Below are positions 27,001 to 63,752 of a stretch of DNA of 64,000 nucleotides, piece after piece (the stretch's first letter is position 1; the number at the start of each line of letters is the position of its first letter). The notes beneath the pieces are model-generated. The model was not told where the DNA came from. It did no database searches and saw nothing but the letters and a program-made list of their open reading frames with translations. Made by a program: the position numbers and the translations under genes. The DNA is from Ischnura elegans (taxonomy: Eukaryota > Arthropoda > Insecta > Odonata > Coenagrionidae). The stretch spans positions 6,510,001 through 6,574,000 of the forward strand of contig NC_060254.1 of the NCBI RefSeq assembly GCF_921293095.1. The letters run 5' to 3'.

Positions 27001-27472
27001 TCTCATGAGTTTTCCTGTTTCCCACTGGAGTTAATTCACCCCTTTCACAGTCCATGTCTCCTCATATTGTGGCGTACGACTAGTCACATGCACATAATCC
27101 AAATAATGTAGATGGGCAAGAGTGAGCTTTGTTTCAGAGGACCAAAGTGAATTAATTAAGTGACACTATCATAGTACAGTTAAGCAAACAAACACCCATA
27201 AAAAATTCAAGCATTATGATCATTATCTACGTTCATACCTGAATCAGAGACGGCTCTTCACCTTTAGCCTTGTCCATATCAATACAGCGAATGGCAATTG
27301 GTGTGCCAGTACTTCGATGGCGCCCTAAACGTACGGTTCCAATACTTCCACAGCATATTCCTAAAGTAGTTCCCGGGTAGCATTCGAAGTCTTCTGGGTT
27401 CGAAGAGCAAAGAGCGGACGGCTGGGAGGCACAAAAAATGGGTGGGTGAACGGGAGTTAAACCCTGTGCCAT
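2985..27472 (-). CDS. Stlk: STRAD-type STE20 pseudokinase (LKB1/MO25 partner), seven coding exons
   Basis: Coding exons in transcript order are 27472-27239, 24513-24278, 23379-23208, 17085-16863, 11136-10806, 6912-6782 and 3058-2985. All have GT-AG boundaries and matching phases, giving 466 codons plus a stop. STRAD is known as the catalytically dead scaffold that binds MO25 and activates LKB1. The pseudokinase hallmarks are visible: the VAIK lysine is Arg (about residue 62), HRD reads His-Arg-Ser (156-158) and DFG reads Gly-Leu-Arg (176-178), while the Ser-Pro-Glu and Asp-Ile-Tyr-Ser-Val-Gly blocks are kept. A Gly/His-rich insert (about 289-370) sits in the C-lobe. The protein ends in Ser-Trp-Glu-Phe, the MO25-binding tail. 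The chosen ATG at 27472 has an in-frame stop just upstream; alternatively a pyrimidine-rich acceptor inside that exon would place the true start in an unseen exon. Family assignment is firm; the N-terminus is not. Confidence 0.93.
3059..4289. other. STRAD intron 6 remainder
   Basis: AT-rich intron sequence. I see no gene, repeat end or structured element before the dispersed repeat that starts near 4290. The stretch 6116-6781 is similar. Confidence 0.5.
4290..6115 (+). repeat. Dispersed repeat, copy 1 (carries the empty sites of later insertions)
   Basis: Collinear with 40425-41470 plus 43005-43232 plus 43979-44020, and over 4770-5310 with 45455-45637 plus 47540-48050. It lies in STRAD intron 6. 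Compared with this copy, the 40-kb copy has lost about 530 bp (positions 4835-5365 here) and gained two TA-flanked insertions. No terminal inverted repeats are visible at its own ends, so it is a fragment of a larger element. Confidence 0.75.
6782..6912 (-). CDS. Stlk: STRAD coding exon 6
   Basis: 131 bp with acceptor ctttgtgcag and donor CCAG|gtgaga. It begins with an Arg-rich run matching the Lys-Arg-Arg after Phe-Phe-Lys-Gln in STRAD, followed by a Leu-Leu-Glu-Ile-Leu-Lys-Pro segment. Phases fit both neighbouring exons. Confidence 0.8.
7098..7211. repeat. Long hairpin, 41-bp arms
   Basis: Arm 7098-7138 is the reverse complement of 7171-7211 with two mismatches, around a 32-bp AT-rich loop. 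It lies in STRAD intron 5. It could be a tiny foldback element or a fused pair of inverted fragments. Confidence 0.8.
7633..7815 (+). mobile_element. tRNA-derived SINE
   Basis: Carries a pol III A-box-like TGGCTTAACTGG and a B box GGTTCAAATCC about 40 bp later, followed by a non-tRNA body that recurs in reverse orientation at 21368-21516. It lies in STRAD intron 5. Confidence 0.7.
7816..10805. other. STRAD intron 5 remainder
   Basis: No family recognised. An acidic plus-strand open frame beginning at 9032 (Asp/Glu/Ser-rich, about 50 codons) and a later stretch near 9285 with Ser-Asp-Asp-Glu resemble the acidic N-terminal regions of some transposases. The match is too weak to call. Confidence 0.4.
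10806..11136 (-). CDS. Stlk: STRAD coding exon 5 (Gly/His-rich insert and end of C-lobe)
   Basis: Encodes a low-complexity Gly/His/Ser insert and then the Arg-Asp-Pro-x-x-Arg-Pro-Ser-Ala block and His-Gln-Phe-Phe-Lys-Gln. Read straight through it would stop at 10802, but a strong donor, TATCG|gtgagc, precedes that stop and joins in phase to the exon at 6912. Confidence 0.88.
11137..11892. other. STRAD intron 4, 3' part
   Basis: AT-rich intron with no recognised feature. Confidence 0.45.
11893..12720 (+). repeat. Dispersed repeat family B, copy 1
   Basis: Collinear over about 830 bp with 58390-59215, with many substitutions and small indels. Short open frames are not conserved between the copies, so it looks non-coding. 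No clear terminal repeats; class unknown. Confidence 0.7.
13027..13730 (-). mobile_element. Fragment of a TA-flanked DNA transposon family
   Basis: The reverse complement matches the interior of the element at 41471-43004 (about 42019-42720) at roughly 75 percent by eye, with almost no indels over the central 260 bp. A second copy lies at 14675-15378 through the tandem duplication. Confidence 0.65.
13731..14316 (+). mobile_element. Penelope-like element 3' part with GIY-YIG endonuclease domain, broken
   Basis: The encoded peptide has Gly-Val-Tyr, then Cys-Ser-Cys-Gly-Lys, then Tyr-Ile-Gly-Glu-Thr-Cys-Arg and a downstream Glu-His-Arg, the GIY-YIG nuclease signature that closes Penelope-like proteins. 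A family-typical C-terminal segment with Asn-Arg-Glu-Asp-Gly-Tyr follows. The reverse transcriptase part is absent. The end of this piece recurs in the hairpin at 26069-26228. Confidence 0.8.
14317..14674 (+). mobile_element. LINE 3' end, cut by the duplication breakpoint
   Basis: Encodes a non-LTR retrotransposon C-terminus: Arg-x-Cys-Asn-Thr, Gly-x-x-Ile-Phe-Asn-Arg-Leu-Pro, a Lys-rich helix and Phe-Tyr-Ser-Ile-Lys-Glu-Phe, ending at a stop near 14609. It is probably related to the Jockey/CR1-like type at 1230-2330. Confidence 0.7.
14675..16322 (+). repeat. Tandem duplication, unit 2 (1,648 bp)
   Basis: Second, apparently identical copy. It continues without a break into the rest of the LINE tail (16323-16411), so unit 2 holds the original right junction and unit 1 ends at the duplication breakpoint. 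Confidence 0.95.
15379..15964 (+). mobile_element. Penelope-like GIY-YIG fragment, second copy
   Basis: Identical to 13731-14316 through the tandem duplication. Confidence 0.8.
15965..16411 (+). mobile_element. LINE 3' end with (ATT)n tail
   Basis: Same C-terminus as at 14317, followed by the 3' UTR and a TTA/ATT microsatellite at 16387-16410. Such a tail is typical of CR1/Jockey-type LINEs, so this is the true element end. Confidence 0.75.
16863..17085 (-). CDS. Stlk: STRAD coding exon 4 (C-lobe)
   Basis: The acceptor is gcatttcag and the donor CGAG|gtattg, phase 1. It encodes [17 protein letters not shown], nearly identical to vertebrate STRAD. Confidence 0.93.
17086..17668. other. STRAD intron 3, part without recognised features
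   Basis: AT-rich intron between exon 4 and the Tigger copy; nothing identified. The stretch 16412-16862 in intron 4 is similar. Confidence 0.4.
17669..19397 (+). mobile_element. Tigger/pogo-like DNA transposon, degenerate (copy A)
   Basis: Terminal inverted repeats begin CACCCATGCCTC and are flanked by TA on both sides (17667-17668 and 19398-19399). Inside, about 18319-18475 encodes a CENP-B/Tigger-like helix-turn-helix ([10 protein letters not shown]). About 18770-18870 encodes Val-Asp-Glu, Phe-Trp-Lys and Phe-Ile-Phe-Arg-Glu-Gly-Lys-Pro-Gly of the DDE core. Several stops and shifts separate the blocks, so it is inactive. It is related to 59338-61054. Confidence 0.88.
19400..20105. mobile_element. 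TA-flanked MITE abutting Tigger copy A
   Basis: The left end CAGTACACTCCCGATTATCG and the reverse-complemented right end (sharing ACTCCCGATTATC) form inverted repeats. TA precedes at 19398-19399 and follows at 20106-20107. It shares one TA with the end of copy A, so one element inserted at the terminal TA of the other. It has no transposase and is Tigger-like by its ends. Confidence 0.75.
20106..21367. other. STRAD intron 3, unassigned
   Basis: A minus-strand open frame of 134 codons (19966-20370) straddles the MITE end, so it is not a host gene. Near 20567-20600 the word ACCTGCTAGCAT is repeated 23 bp apart. 20620-20720 is GC-richer than its surroundings and may be another repeat. Confidence 0.35.
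21368..21516 (-). mobile_element. tRNA-derived SINE, diverged copy
   Basis: The reverse complement matches the body of the SINE at 7633-7815, including the shared GTGACTCC and TCACCGTGGCT words. The B box is decayed. It lies in STRAD intron 3. Confidence 0.65.
21863..22793. mobile_element. Candidate solo LTR
   Basis: A 931-bp block begins TGTGACG and ends TCA, flanked on both sides by the 5-mer TCTAT (21858-21862 and 22794-22798), as expected for a solo LTR. It is markedly GC-richer than the surrounding intron and contains a TATATAAGG promoter-like word at about 22018. The second LTR and internal region are absent. The family cannot be told, and the flanking 5-mer could be chance. Confidence 0.45.
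22799..23207. other. STRAD intron 3, 5' part
   Basis: AT-rich intron; nothing recognised. Confidence 0.4.
23208..23379 (-). CDS. Stlk: STRAD coding exon 3 (dead catalytic loop)
   Basis: 172 bp, too short and stop-bounded to show as a long ORF. It completes [12 protein letters not shown], then Leu-Ser-Gly-Leu-Arg at the DFG position, and ends at Leu-Ser-Pro-Glu-Val-Leu-Glu-Gln. The donor is CAG|gtaagc, phase 0. Confidence 0.92.
24278..24513 (-). CDS. Stlk: STRAD coding exon 2
   Basis: The acceptor is ttgctttcag and the donor CAG|gtatta, leaving phase 2. It encodes the Arg-His-Pro-Asn-Leu-Leu block, the hinge and the Tyr-Ile-His segment just before the degenerate catalytic loop. Strong match to STRAD. 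Confidence 0.92.
24514..26068. other. STRAD intron 1, 3' part
   Basis: Short open frames only; no recognised repeat or gene. STRAD intron 2 (23380-24277) likewise shows nothing. Confidence 0.4.
26069..26228. repeat. Hairpin made of two inverted Penelope 3'-end copies
   Basis: The 160-bp inverted repeat is centred at 26145, with arms of about 75 bp that differ by a few bases and one short indel. Each arm matches the segment at about 14225-14310 downstream of the Penelope GIY-YIG domain. It lies in STRAD intron 1. Confidence 0.8.
26229..27238. other. STRAD intron 1, 5' part
   Basis: AT-rich intron; nothing recognised. Confidence 0.4.
27239..27472 (-). CDS. Stlk: STRAD coding exon 1 (N-lobe, glycine-loop region)
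   Basis: Encodes residues 1-78, including the degenerate glycine loop (Gly-Ser-Ile-Gly) and the Ala-Ile-Arg that replaces VAIK. The donor is CAG|gtatga, phase 0. The first about 20 codons may be intronic if the Cys-Ala-Ser-Gln region, preceded by a T-rich tract and CAG, is an acceptor. Confidence 0.8.
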
Positions 27473-28844
27473 CCCAGCCTTACCTTCACCACAGTAGCCG
27501 ATCACCTACTGGTGATATCTCTACTGGCCTTGCCAACAATTCAGCTTTCGACACTGCTGCTCAAATTGGCTAAAGAAAAAAGGAGTCTGTTACGAAAAAA
27601 AGACAATTAAGACACTCGCACCCGTGATATTTGCAACTATTGAAGAAAAAAGGCTTCAGACCCAAGTATCTTACAGTATAAGAGTATTTTCTTCATTTAG
27701 AATGCTTAGCCCTAACAGTTAACATGATATTTTCCGTAAACCACCACCAGAAGAAATTATGCACCATCACTTAAACAAAACCATGCAATCCCCTACGTAT
27801 GAAATCCATCTTCAGTATTTCTATCAATTCTTAAAATTTCATTACGAAAATCCAAACCATATCGGTAAACTCGTCAAAGGGGCGCTTTGGTTGTTGGCCA
27901 TGTTTGACCGATGTGGGAAAAAATAAAACTATTCAGACTGACATAACTGGCAGAAAGTATTCCTTACAATTTATTAAAAACCCGAACTTCTATAGGAAAA
28001 GTAACGCCAAATTTCAAAATAGGCCATTCGCTGAGCGACGGGCGGACTTCCATGAAGCACAAGAAATACTACCTTCTGGTAACGTCTCAGCCAATACTGC
28101 TTTCCAATAAAATAACTAAAATCTATGAGTGAAGGAAGACACTTAGTGAAGATGGGAATCCGAATCTTTCATGGAATAAGATAAGGGATCAACGTCCGCC
28201 TTGTTTACGTGCGTGACCATTAAAATGGAGACGTTCATCTTTCCTACAATACGAGCACCATTGAATCACTCACATATTATTTAACCATACCAATTATGCT
28301 TCCTGATAAACTTTTTGGCTGACAGCAAGGCAGACGATTCACTTGAGCGGTAATCATCAAACACTCAATCCCAAAACAAATGCGCCCATTATTATGATGA
28401 TTTCGCAATCACGCCATAGTGTTTTCATTAAATTTTTTAAAAGATAACTACTGCTCAACAACTCAAGATATTTATTTTGATGTAATAATTCATGGATTTA
28501 AATTTAACTACGAACCCTTTCAAATGTGATCATTTACATCGAATCCCTATTTCGTTACACCCATTTCTGTCCGCAGGAACGATAATGATACAAGACTTCA
28601 GCGACGAATTTTCAGTAACTTCGGTTTGAATGTAATAATGAACAGCTGTGCTATCGTGATTGAATGCAGAAAGCAGCTTAAAGTGATGACTCCATGAACA
28701 ACAGGACGCAAATGAATCCACGAAATGTACAAAAATAACTTTTTAATGTAAGAAATCTGAGGGGAACAAAATGTCAAACCTCCAGCATTAATAATGTAAA
28801 TATTCAACAAAAATTTTTCACAAAAATACACGTCGACAGTCTCT
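27473..28844. other. Region between STRAD exon 1 and the seele stop
   Basis: Should contain the STRAD 5' UTR or promoter and the seele 3' UTR. No further coding exon was recognised, and no promoter motif stands out. Confidence 0.4.
28471..28476 (-). promoter_or_regulatory. candidate poly(A) signal of seele
   Basis: AATAAA on the minus strand about 370 nt past the seele stop codon. Confidence 0.3.
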
Positions 28845-29000
28845 TCATAAATCCTCCCTATCTTCAAATACATAATCTTCGTTATTAGAAACATCACATA
28901 AGTTTGCTACTCCAGAACACAGCTTAATATCAACATCCTTATCGTCAACAGCGAAGTGTTTCAGAAAGTCGTCCTCATACTCTTCGACGATTCCTTCACA
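28845..29000 (-). CDS. sel: seele exon 4 (C-terminus)
   Basis: The acceptor is cttcttttcag. It starts with Cys-Glu-Gly-Ile-Val-Glu-Glu-Tyr and ends Asp-Arg-Glu-Asp-Leu-stop at 28845. Confidence 0.92.
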   Translation of the reverse strand, partial: CEGIVEEYEDDFLKHFAVDDKDVDIKLCSGVANLCDVSNNEDYVFEDREDL

Positions 29001-29667
29001 CTGAAAAGAAGGAGGAGATACACAAGTTAAATTTTGATAGGAGGGCGAAGGAAATTTTAAATGAATAATAACAATGGAGGTGTAAAGACTAACATAGAAC
29101 TTCAAACTCTTATTCAAATCGGCATCTGGAACAATGTCCACCTCTGCCATTTCTGAATTCATTTTGCCATTTTCATCAATTAGTTTCAAAATCGTCAAAT
29201 CCCCTGAAGATTTGTACGTAGCTTTAACGTAGTCGCTAAATTTCTGGCATATATTTTCCAATACTTCACTGAGGTGAACCGTCGACCTCGCATAGGGAAC
29301 CTAAAATAAATACATCGAAAATTGTCGAATTTAATTAAGATGAATCTATATAAAACCGCCAGGAAAAGAGAATAGAATGTGTGGTGTACTTGCCGTCTTC
29401 TGTTTCTGATTTCCGTGTGGATCAAGACGAAAGCTGCCGACTTCTATCGTCTTCGTTGGACTCACTGTAGCGATTTCCCGTTCAACTTCTTCCACAACTT
29501 TTCTGCAAACTAACAATATATATAGATAAGTGTACTGACCAAAGAAGCCACACAACTGAGTTTTTGAAAGAAGAGTGATTACCTAAGCATTTTAAAACTT
29601 TAGGGTCCGAAGCCAAAACGCTGGCCCCTATGTGTAGAAAGAAAATTATCACCCAAAATGAAGACAT
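28845..29667 (-). CDS. sel: Canopy/Seele family saposin-like ER protein, four exons
   Basis: Exons 29667-29583, 29509-29394, 29300-29094 and 29000-28845 give 187 residues, close to CNPY2 (182). Canopy proteins are known ER saposin-like chaperones; Drosophila seele acts in dorsoventral patterning. Visible features are a hydrophobic signal peptide (about 1-19), then Cys-Leu-Val-Cys-Arg-Lys, Lys-Thr-Ile-x-Val-Gly-Ser-Phe-Arg, Val-Pro-Tyr-Ala-Arg-Ser, and Cys-Glu-Gly-Ile-Val-Glu-Glu-Tyr-Glu-Asp. Six cysteines are in family positions. The C-terminus is Arg-Glu-Asp-Leu, a KDEL-like retrieval signal variant. Introns 1 and 3 are GT-AG. Intron 2 must be GC-AG (ACG|gcaagt), because the only GT donor breaks the frame, while the GC donor aligns with CNPY2 without a gap. 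The gene lies head-to-tail upstream of STRAD and divergent from Sin3A. Confidence 0.92.
29094..29300 (-). CDS. sel: seele exon 3
   Basis: 69 codons from Val-Pro-Tyr-Ala-Arg-Ser through Ser-Leu-Lys-Phe-Tyr, with acceptor tattttag, donor gttagt and phase 0 at both ends. Confidence 0.9.
29394..29509 (-). CDS. sel: seele exon 2 (GC donor)
   Basis: The acceptor is atattgttag. It encodes the Val-Cys-Arg-Lys to Gly-Asn-Gln segment and ends at ACG before gcaagt, a canonical GC-type donor. Confidence 0.85.
29583..29667 (-). CDS. sel: seele exon 1 (signal peptide)
   Basis: Starts at the ATG at 29667. It encodes a hydrophobic leader ending near Ser-Val-Leu-Ala, then the first family cysteine. The donor is TTAG|gtaatc, phase 1. 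Confidence 0.88.
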
Positions 29668-32600
29668 GCTCTCGGATTTGATGCCAAATGACTAGGTGAG
29701 CTGAAGTAGAAGAAATTTCGTAAGGCCACTAAATAGGAACTTGTGGCTATTTGAGCACAATATGATAGTACCGTCCGTTTTATCTTTCCCTTATTCCAAA
29801 TATGCTGTATCCACATGTATTATTGTTATTGGCTGAGAGACTTCCAGTTCCCCAGAGGCGGGAGACAAGTTGCGGACTGATTTAGAGCATATCATTTTCA
29901 AGGAACATGATCAATTCACAAATACCATCATCCTTTTGAGAGCCATACGTAAAATTAATGATTTAGTAATAATAAAATTCCAATTCCGTAATGAAACAAG
30001 CCTTGATTACACCATTGCGAGTCGAATACCGCCCCCCGAAGTTACATCCTGATACCTGTGAGAGCATATCAAAATGATGGGTCGAAATCGTCGAAATGAT
30101 GTGGTGGAAGAGAGCTTTCCTTCGGCCTCTTTCAGATGTCGCTCACGTTGTATTACCAATCAAGGCCCTCTTCGCTAACAGTTGAAATAAGCTACTTTTA
30201 GCATACAAGGAGAAAAACAACTCATATTTATGAAAAATGAACAAATTTTTTGTATAAGAGATAATGATGGCATACTATCGTACCGTAAACATTTTTAAAT
30301 AAATCGAGGAAATTACATATTAGTGGCGTAGCGTTCGCTGCAGTGCCAATTTTCCATTGGGCCTTTGGTTTCGTAATCGTCTGTAGTAGAATAGGTTCTG
30401 TCTCCTATGTCTACATTCGTGGTGTTGTGTACAACAGTATCGGTCTTCATTTGTTTGTTTATGTGTGTGTATGTCGGATGCGGCTTTTTATACGAGTATT
30501 TTTATTGTATTATTTTCAGCGCGTGAGTCATAGACCACAGAAAGCCTTCCTCGCAATACCCATGAGGTAAATGCCTTTATAATTATTTCTACAACTCGTT
30601 AATTATTTGGTCCGCGTAATCAGTGAATTTGGAATACATTGGTTTACGAGCTGGATTAATGTAAACCTGTTACCTCACTGCAATATGTTATGAATGAATG
30701 CTGGATTTACCACAGTGATCGTAAAATATTATGAAATATATTCAAATTGGCCTTTGCAGATATTATTACTATGTCTGTGAGGGAAAAGTTTTGAAAATAA
30801 TTCATGTAAATACAGACAACATACTCCTACTGCTCGGCCGATTCTCATTGGGCAGTCTACCCCAAACACTGTGACGTCATCCAGATCTAAATTTTAGTGG
30901 CAAATCCATCCATGGCGGATGTAGTGATCGTACGCCTAGAGAATATCGTCAGATATCGAGGACATCGGTTTTTATTCTAAGGTAATCTGTTGAGAACCTT
31001 CTTTTTAAATAACTAGATGAGCTGAAATTGCATTAGTAGAAGATTCTAGCCTTGTTTTGTTAATTTCGTCGTGTATGATATTTACATCATCTAATGAAAG
31101 CTCTATGGGTTTTAATCCACTGTGTGTTCATAATTTAAACTGATATGTGAATATTTGAGCCTGTTTTCGTCGTATTCGGTGTGGAATCACGTTTTAATCA
31201 GTCGTCGAATTCTGTGCCAATACTCAGTTGCAGCTGATCTGGCGTAAAGCTAAGCTTTTCTTCAGTATATGCTTTGGTTCCTTTAAGTTCACCGAGTGCA
31301 TAATGTAATGGATTTTGTTCTATGTGAGGTTAACTGCATTGTTTTCGAGGATTTGGGTGGTTTCAGGTTTATGCAAGCTGACCATTCTGTAACTATTTCA
31401 AGTGCTGTTTAAGGTCAAGTCTGTTTACGGCCGTTTGAGTTGTGGACAGCTGATTGGTACCACCTTGTCTTAATTGGGGTTTTATTGTAGGGTATCTTGC
31501 TTTGATTGTAACTATAACTTGCGCTCTTAGGGAAGCCTCACTGCTGTGGGTGAGTCTACTGTGGTAGAGGGGAGTATGGTGGTTCACGATGCTTTGTGTA
31601 TTGTTGTCTCTCTTAAGTTGTGCATCCTGTTGCGGGATTTGCTTGCACTATCAAAGATATGGTAGTAGATTTTGACACTTTCGCGTACGACATCGTGCTG
31701 AAGATTTGGCCTGTTACTTAGACATTATGTTTCGTATTTCGTATCACCTCCCGTCTGACGTTCGGTTGTTTGGTGTGCGTGCGGCCATATTTTCTTGTTC
31801 ACCTGCTTTGGTATTCTTCGTTGTTAGCGCGGTGATGTGGTGTCCGGTTATGTATTTACATGCGAGTTTGGTATTCGAGCCAGTATTCTCCGTCGCGTTG
31901 TATTTTCATCGATTCTATGGGCTAAAAATATCAAGGTAAGCATATTTCAGTATGGCTTTCTCAATGGATAAATATGGGTTTACCGTGATCAATGAGGAAA
32001 TTGTTATGTGAGAAACCAGCACCTACCCAATTCTTTGTGGTATTTGCTGTACATGTATGTTATGGCAGAGTGGCGTTTATTCTATGAGACTAGTCGTGCA
32101 AAGTTTTGGTAGTATCCCTCAATTTGAAGTGCAAAGTTCTTGTTCCATAAAGTTCTGCGTTAATGTGCTTTATGCATAAAGTTTTTCTGGCGCATGAAAC
32201 AATAATAACGTCCGCGTAGCATCAGTAGCGTAATTTTCTTTGCTGTTTCATTTTAATTAAATGAATAGTCTTGGTAGTCGTCCACGGAAGGTCGAGGTCT
32301 CGCAAGACGTACTATCGATTCATTCAAACACAGGCATGAAGGCCGACGTTGCCAATTTGTGATACACAGTAAGTATGTTCGAATGACATAATTCTCTCTA
32401 TTATACTTTTTCATACGAATTTTTACAAGTTCACGGATGTCAGTGACTCTATGGAGCGTTAATAAGTAGTTAATGTGTGTTAAATCGTTCATGGTATTAC
32501 CGTTGAGCAAATAATGGCATGCCATTGCGATGTTGAATCGAGAACGGAGCGTGCACTGTTGCCGTATCGGGGACTGTTTTTGCTTAGGAGAAATTCTCTG

Positions 32601-34725
32601 AAGTGGGCGGTGGCGTTTCTGGCCATATATTGGGAGTAAAGATGGTGGATGGAGTCCAAGGAAAACGAAAGCTCAGATAGTCAACGATTTGCGACGTAAT
32701 GCTACTATGACTGTATACGGCTCAAGGAACCAGCGGAAACCATTGGGATATCCCGTATTGCTTTTTTGCCTGGCCCCAGACACAAATTAAATGAAATAAT
32801 GCTGTAATACATTATTCATATTTATATTGGACGTGCTTCCAGTCATGACCCATCGTATGAAGTTTTTTCATCGTATTCTTGGCGTGGAATGTTGTAGACT
32901 ATGTAAATCACTCCGCTCTTGGTTTTCTTCGTCCCTTCTATTCGCCCATGTAGTGGTGTCTTTATTTGCATCAGAGCATCTCGTGAAACAGAATCGAAAC
33001 CATGTATGCTTTTAGTACTCCTGTCTTCTTCCTACCGCCTCTGAAATTCATTTCCCGCCAGCTGGCATTTTGCCCGATTGCCCCGCAGGACGCCGGGAGC
33101 TGGGCAACCACCGCTGCTGCCTGACCCACCCGGCACCTCCGTGGTCCGTCACATCACGGTTGTCGCCCGTTGCCCCTCCCCTTCCCTTTCTCTCCTCCCC
33201 GCAGAGAAGAGCAGCAACGCCGCCGCGAAAGAGCCCGGGCGACCTACCTTAGCGGTAGGAGGGGGAGCCGATCGGATGATGATGATATCTCGGAGTTAGC
33301 GCCACCATTTTACCGCGCATGTCGTCTTAATTTTAATAATGACGAATTTATTATTCGGTAATTCATAATAATGCATTTTAGGTTCTCATGCATGTCGTCC
33401 TTCATATTTAGGCTTATTTCGGAGGTAGATATTTCGTGTTTTGTCTGTTGCTCATTAGACTTATCATGAATGGCGTATGCGCGGTGAGGGGCCGCTGTTA
33501 AGCACGACGCTGGTCGTCCCTGAGGCAAGGGCCCCGTAGTGGGCGTTAGCATCAGCGAGAACGGCAACTGTGGATAGCTTCTGCTTGTCTTCCTTACGGA
33601 AATATCTCTTTGAAGGGCTTTGTGTTGTGAAGCTGTCGCTTACTCATTCTTCGAGCAATTATCTTAAGGATTTTAGGTTTCGGAGAAAGTAAAGGGGTGA
33701 TACTGAGTCCTGGTCCATTTACTTTTGCAAGTTGAGCTAGGTTCTTGTGTGGAGGATTGCAGGTCCCTTATGGAGTGTCGTCGCTGCGTCGCCGCCGCGG
33801 AAGAGAAATTCTGTGGTGTGTGCTTCCTCTGATTGGGGTGAATGTTCATTTTGGTGGTAGAGTTAATTTTCTCTCTCTCTCTCCATTTATTTTAGTATTG
33901 CGCGATGTGAATGGCTAGTCTTAGTACGTGGCTTAACGTTTCAATTTAATAAGTATCGCCTATGTGTCCTCGTTCGCCGAAATGGAGTCATCACTTGTCT
34001 TATTTCTAATAAACGCTTCAAAGTGCGAGTGATTAGTGATTCTTAGTTTAAAGACCCAGTCACTGGAATGAAGAGAGGCCTATGTATATTAATTCGACTT
34101 AAGTTGACCTGGGCGTTATTATTGGATTATTGTCGACCCTATGCCCGATGTTAGGATTCATTTTTATACCATCAAGGGACATTAAAATGGTATAACTGTT
34201 ATTTTTCTCTCCGGTAAATTTTTTCCTTCCTGTCAGTGACGTTTACGTAAGTCGTTTGTTCCCGTCCATGATCTTTTTGCCTGTTTATTGTCTTCTTTCA
34301 CTCAGGATTGGCAATGTATCAAGGGAATGAGAAACATTGAATGCAAGTATTCCGTCCGCGATCAGCAGATGCCGTGGCATTCTGCGTACTCCCCCTGCTT
34401 TTCGATCGAGTGTTTTCCCGCATAATGACCGCAATTGACCCTAGGGTAGTGTTTTGGTGCGAGTTAGTTTCTATTTCAAGTCGATTGCTCCCGTGATTTG
34501 TTTCGTTCGACCCCCTGCAGGCGAATCGGTGATTGAGTGTTTCTCACATGTGATTTAATAGCTTCATGATTTTTACGGATTTGTTGCCCCATTCTCGAAA
34601 AGATGTATAATCGTCCCCGATAAACCGTCTTCATTCCACCTGTCGAGTGTGGGGAATATGTTTGCGTTCTTTGTCGATGGTATGTCTCTATGTTTTATCG
34701 AGTGCCGTGTTTTCTCTCTCCGCAG
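29668..34725. other. Divergent promoter region and non-coding 5' part of Sin3A
   Basis: There is no coding match on either strand. It must hold the seele promoter and the Sin3A promoter with at least one non-coding first exon, because the ATG exon opens at a 3' splice site at 34725. Candidate first-exon material is a patch around 30903-30980 with a CCATGGCGGATG word followed by a TAAG|gtaatc donor, and the GC-rich patch 33040-33300. Neither is proven. The stretch 31000-33000 looks featureless. Confidence 0.45.
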
Positions 34726-34733
34726 ATATCCAG

Positions 34734-34739
34734 ATGTGA
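34734..34739 (+). promoter_or_regulatory. Minimal start-stop upstream ORF (ATG TGA) before Sin3A
   Basis: An ATG followed at once by TGA ends six bases before the Sin3A ATG, inside the same exon (acceptor at 34725). Its context (C at -3) is weaker than that of the main start (G at -3). Start-stop elements are known to stall initiating ribosomes. Confidence 0.6.
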
Positions 34740-34745
34740 TTTGAG

Positions 34746-63752
<29,007 letters not shown>

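Noticed and set aside
30903-30982. Short ORF starting ATGGCGGATG as a Sin3A N-terminus
   Set aside because: It closes with a stop before the nearby donor, and Sin3A has a conserved Met-Lys-Arg-Arg start at 34746; at most it is 5' UTR.
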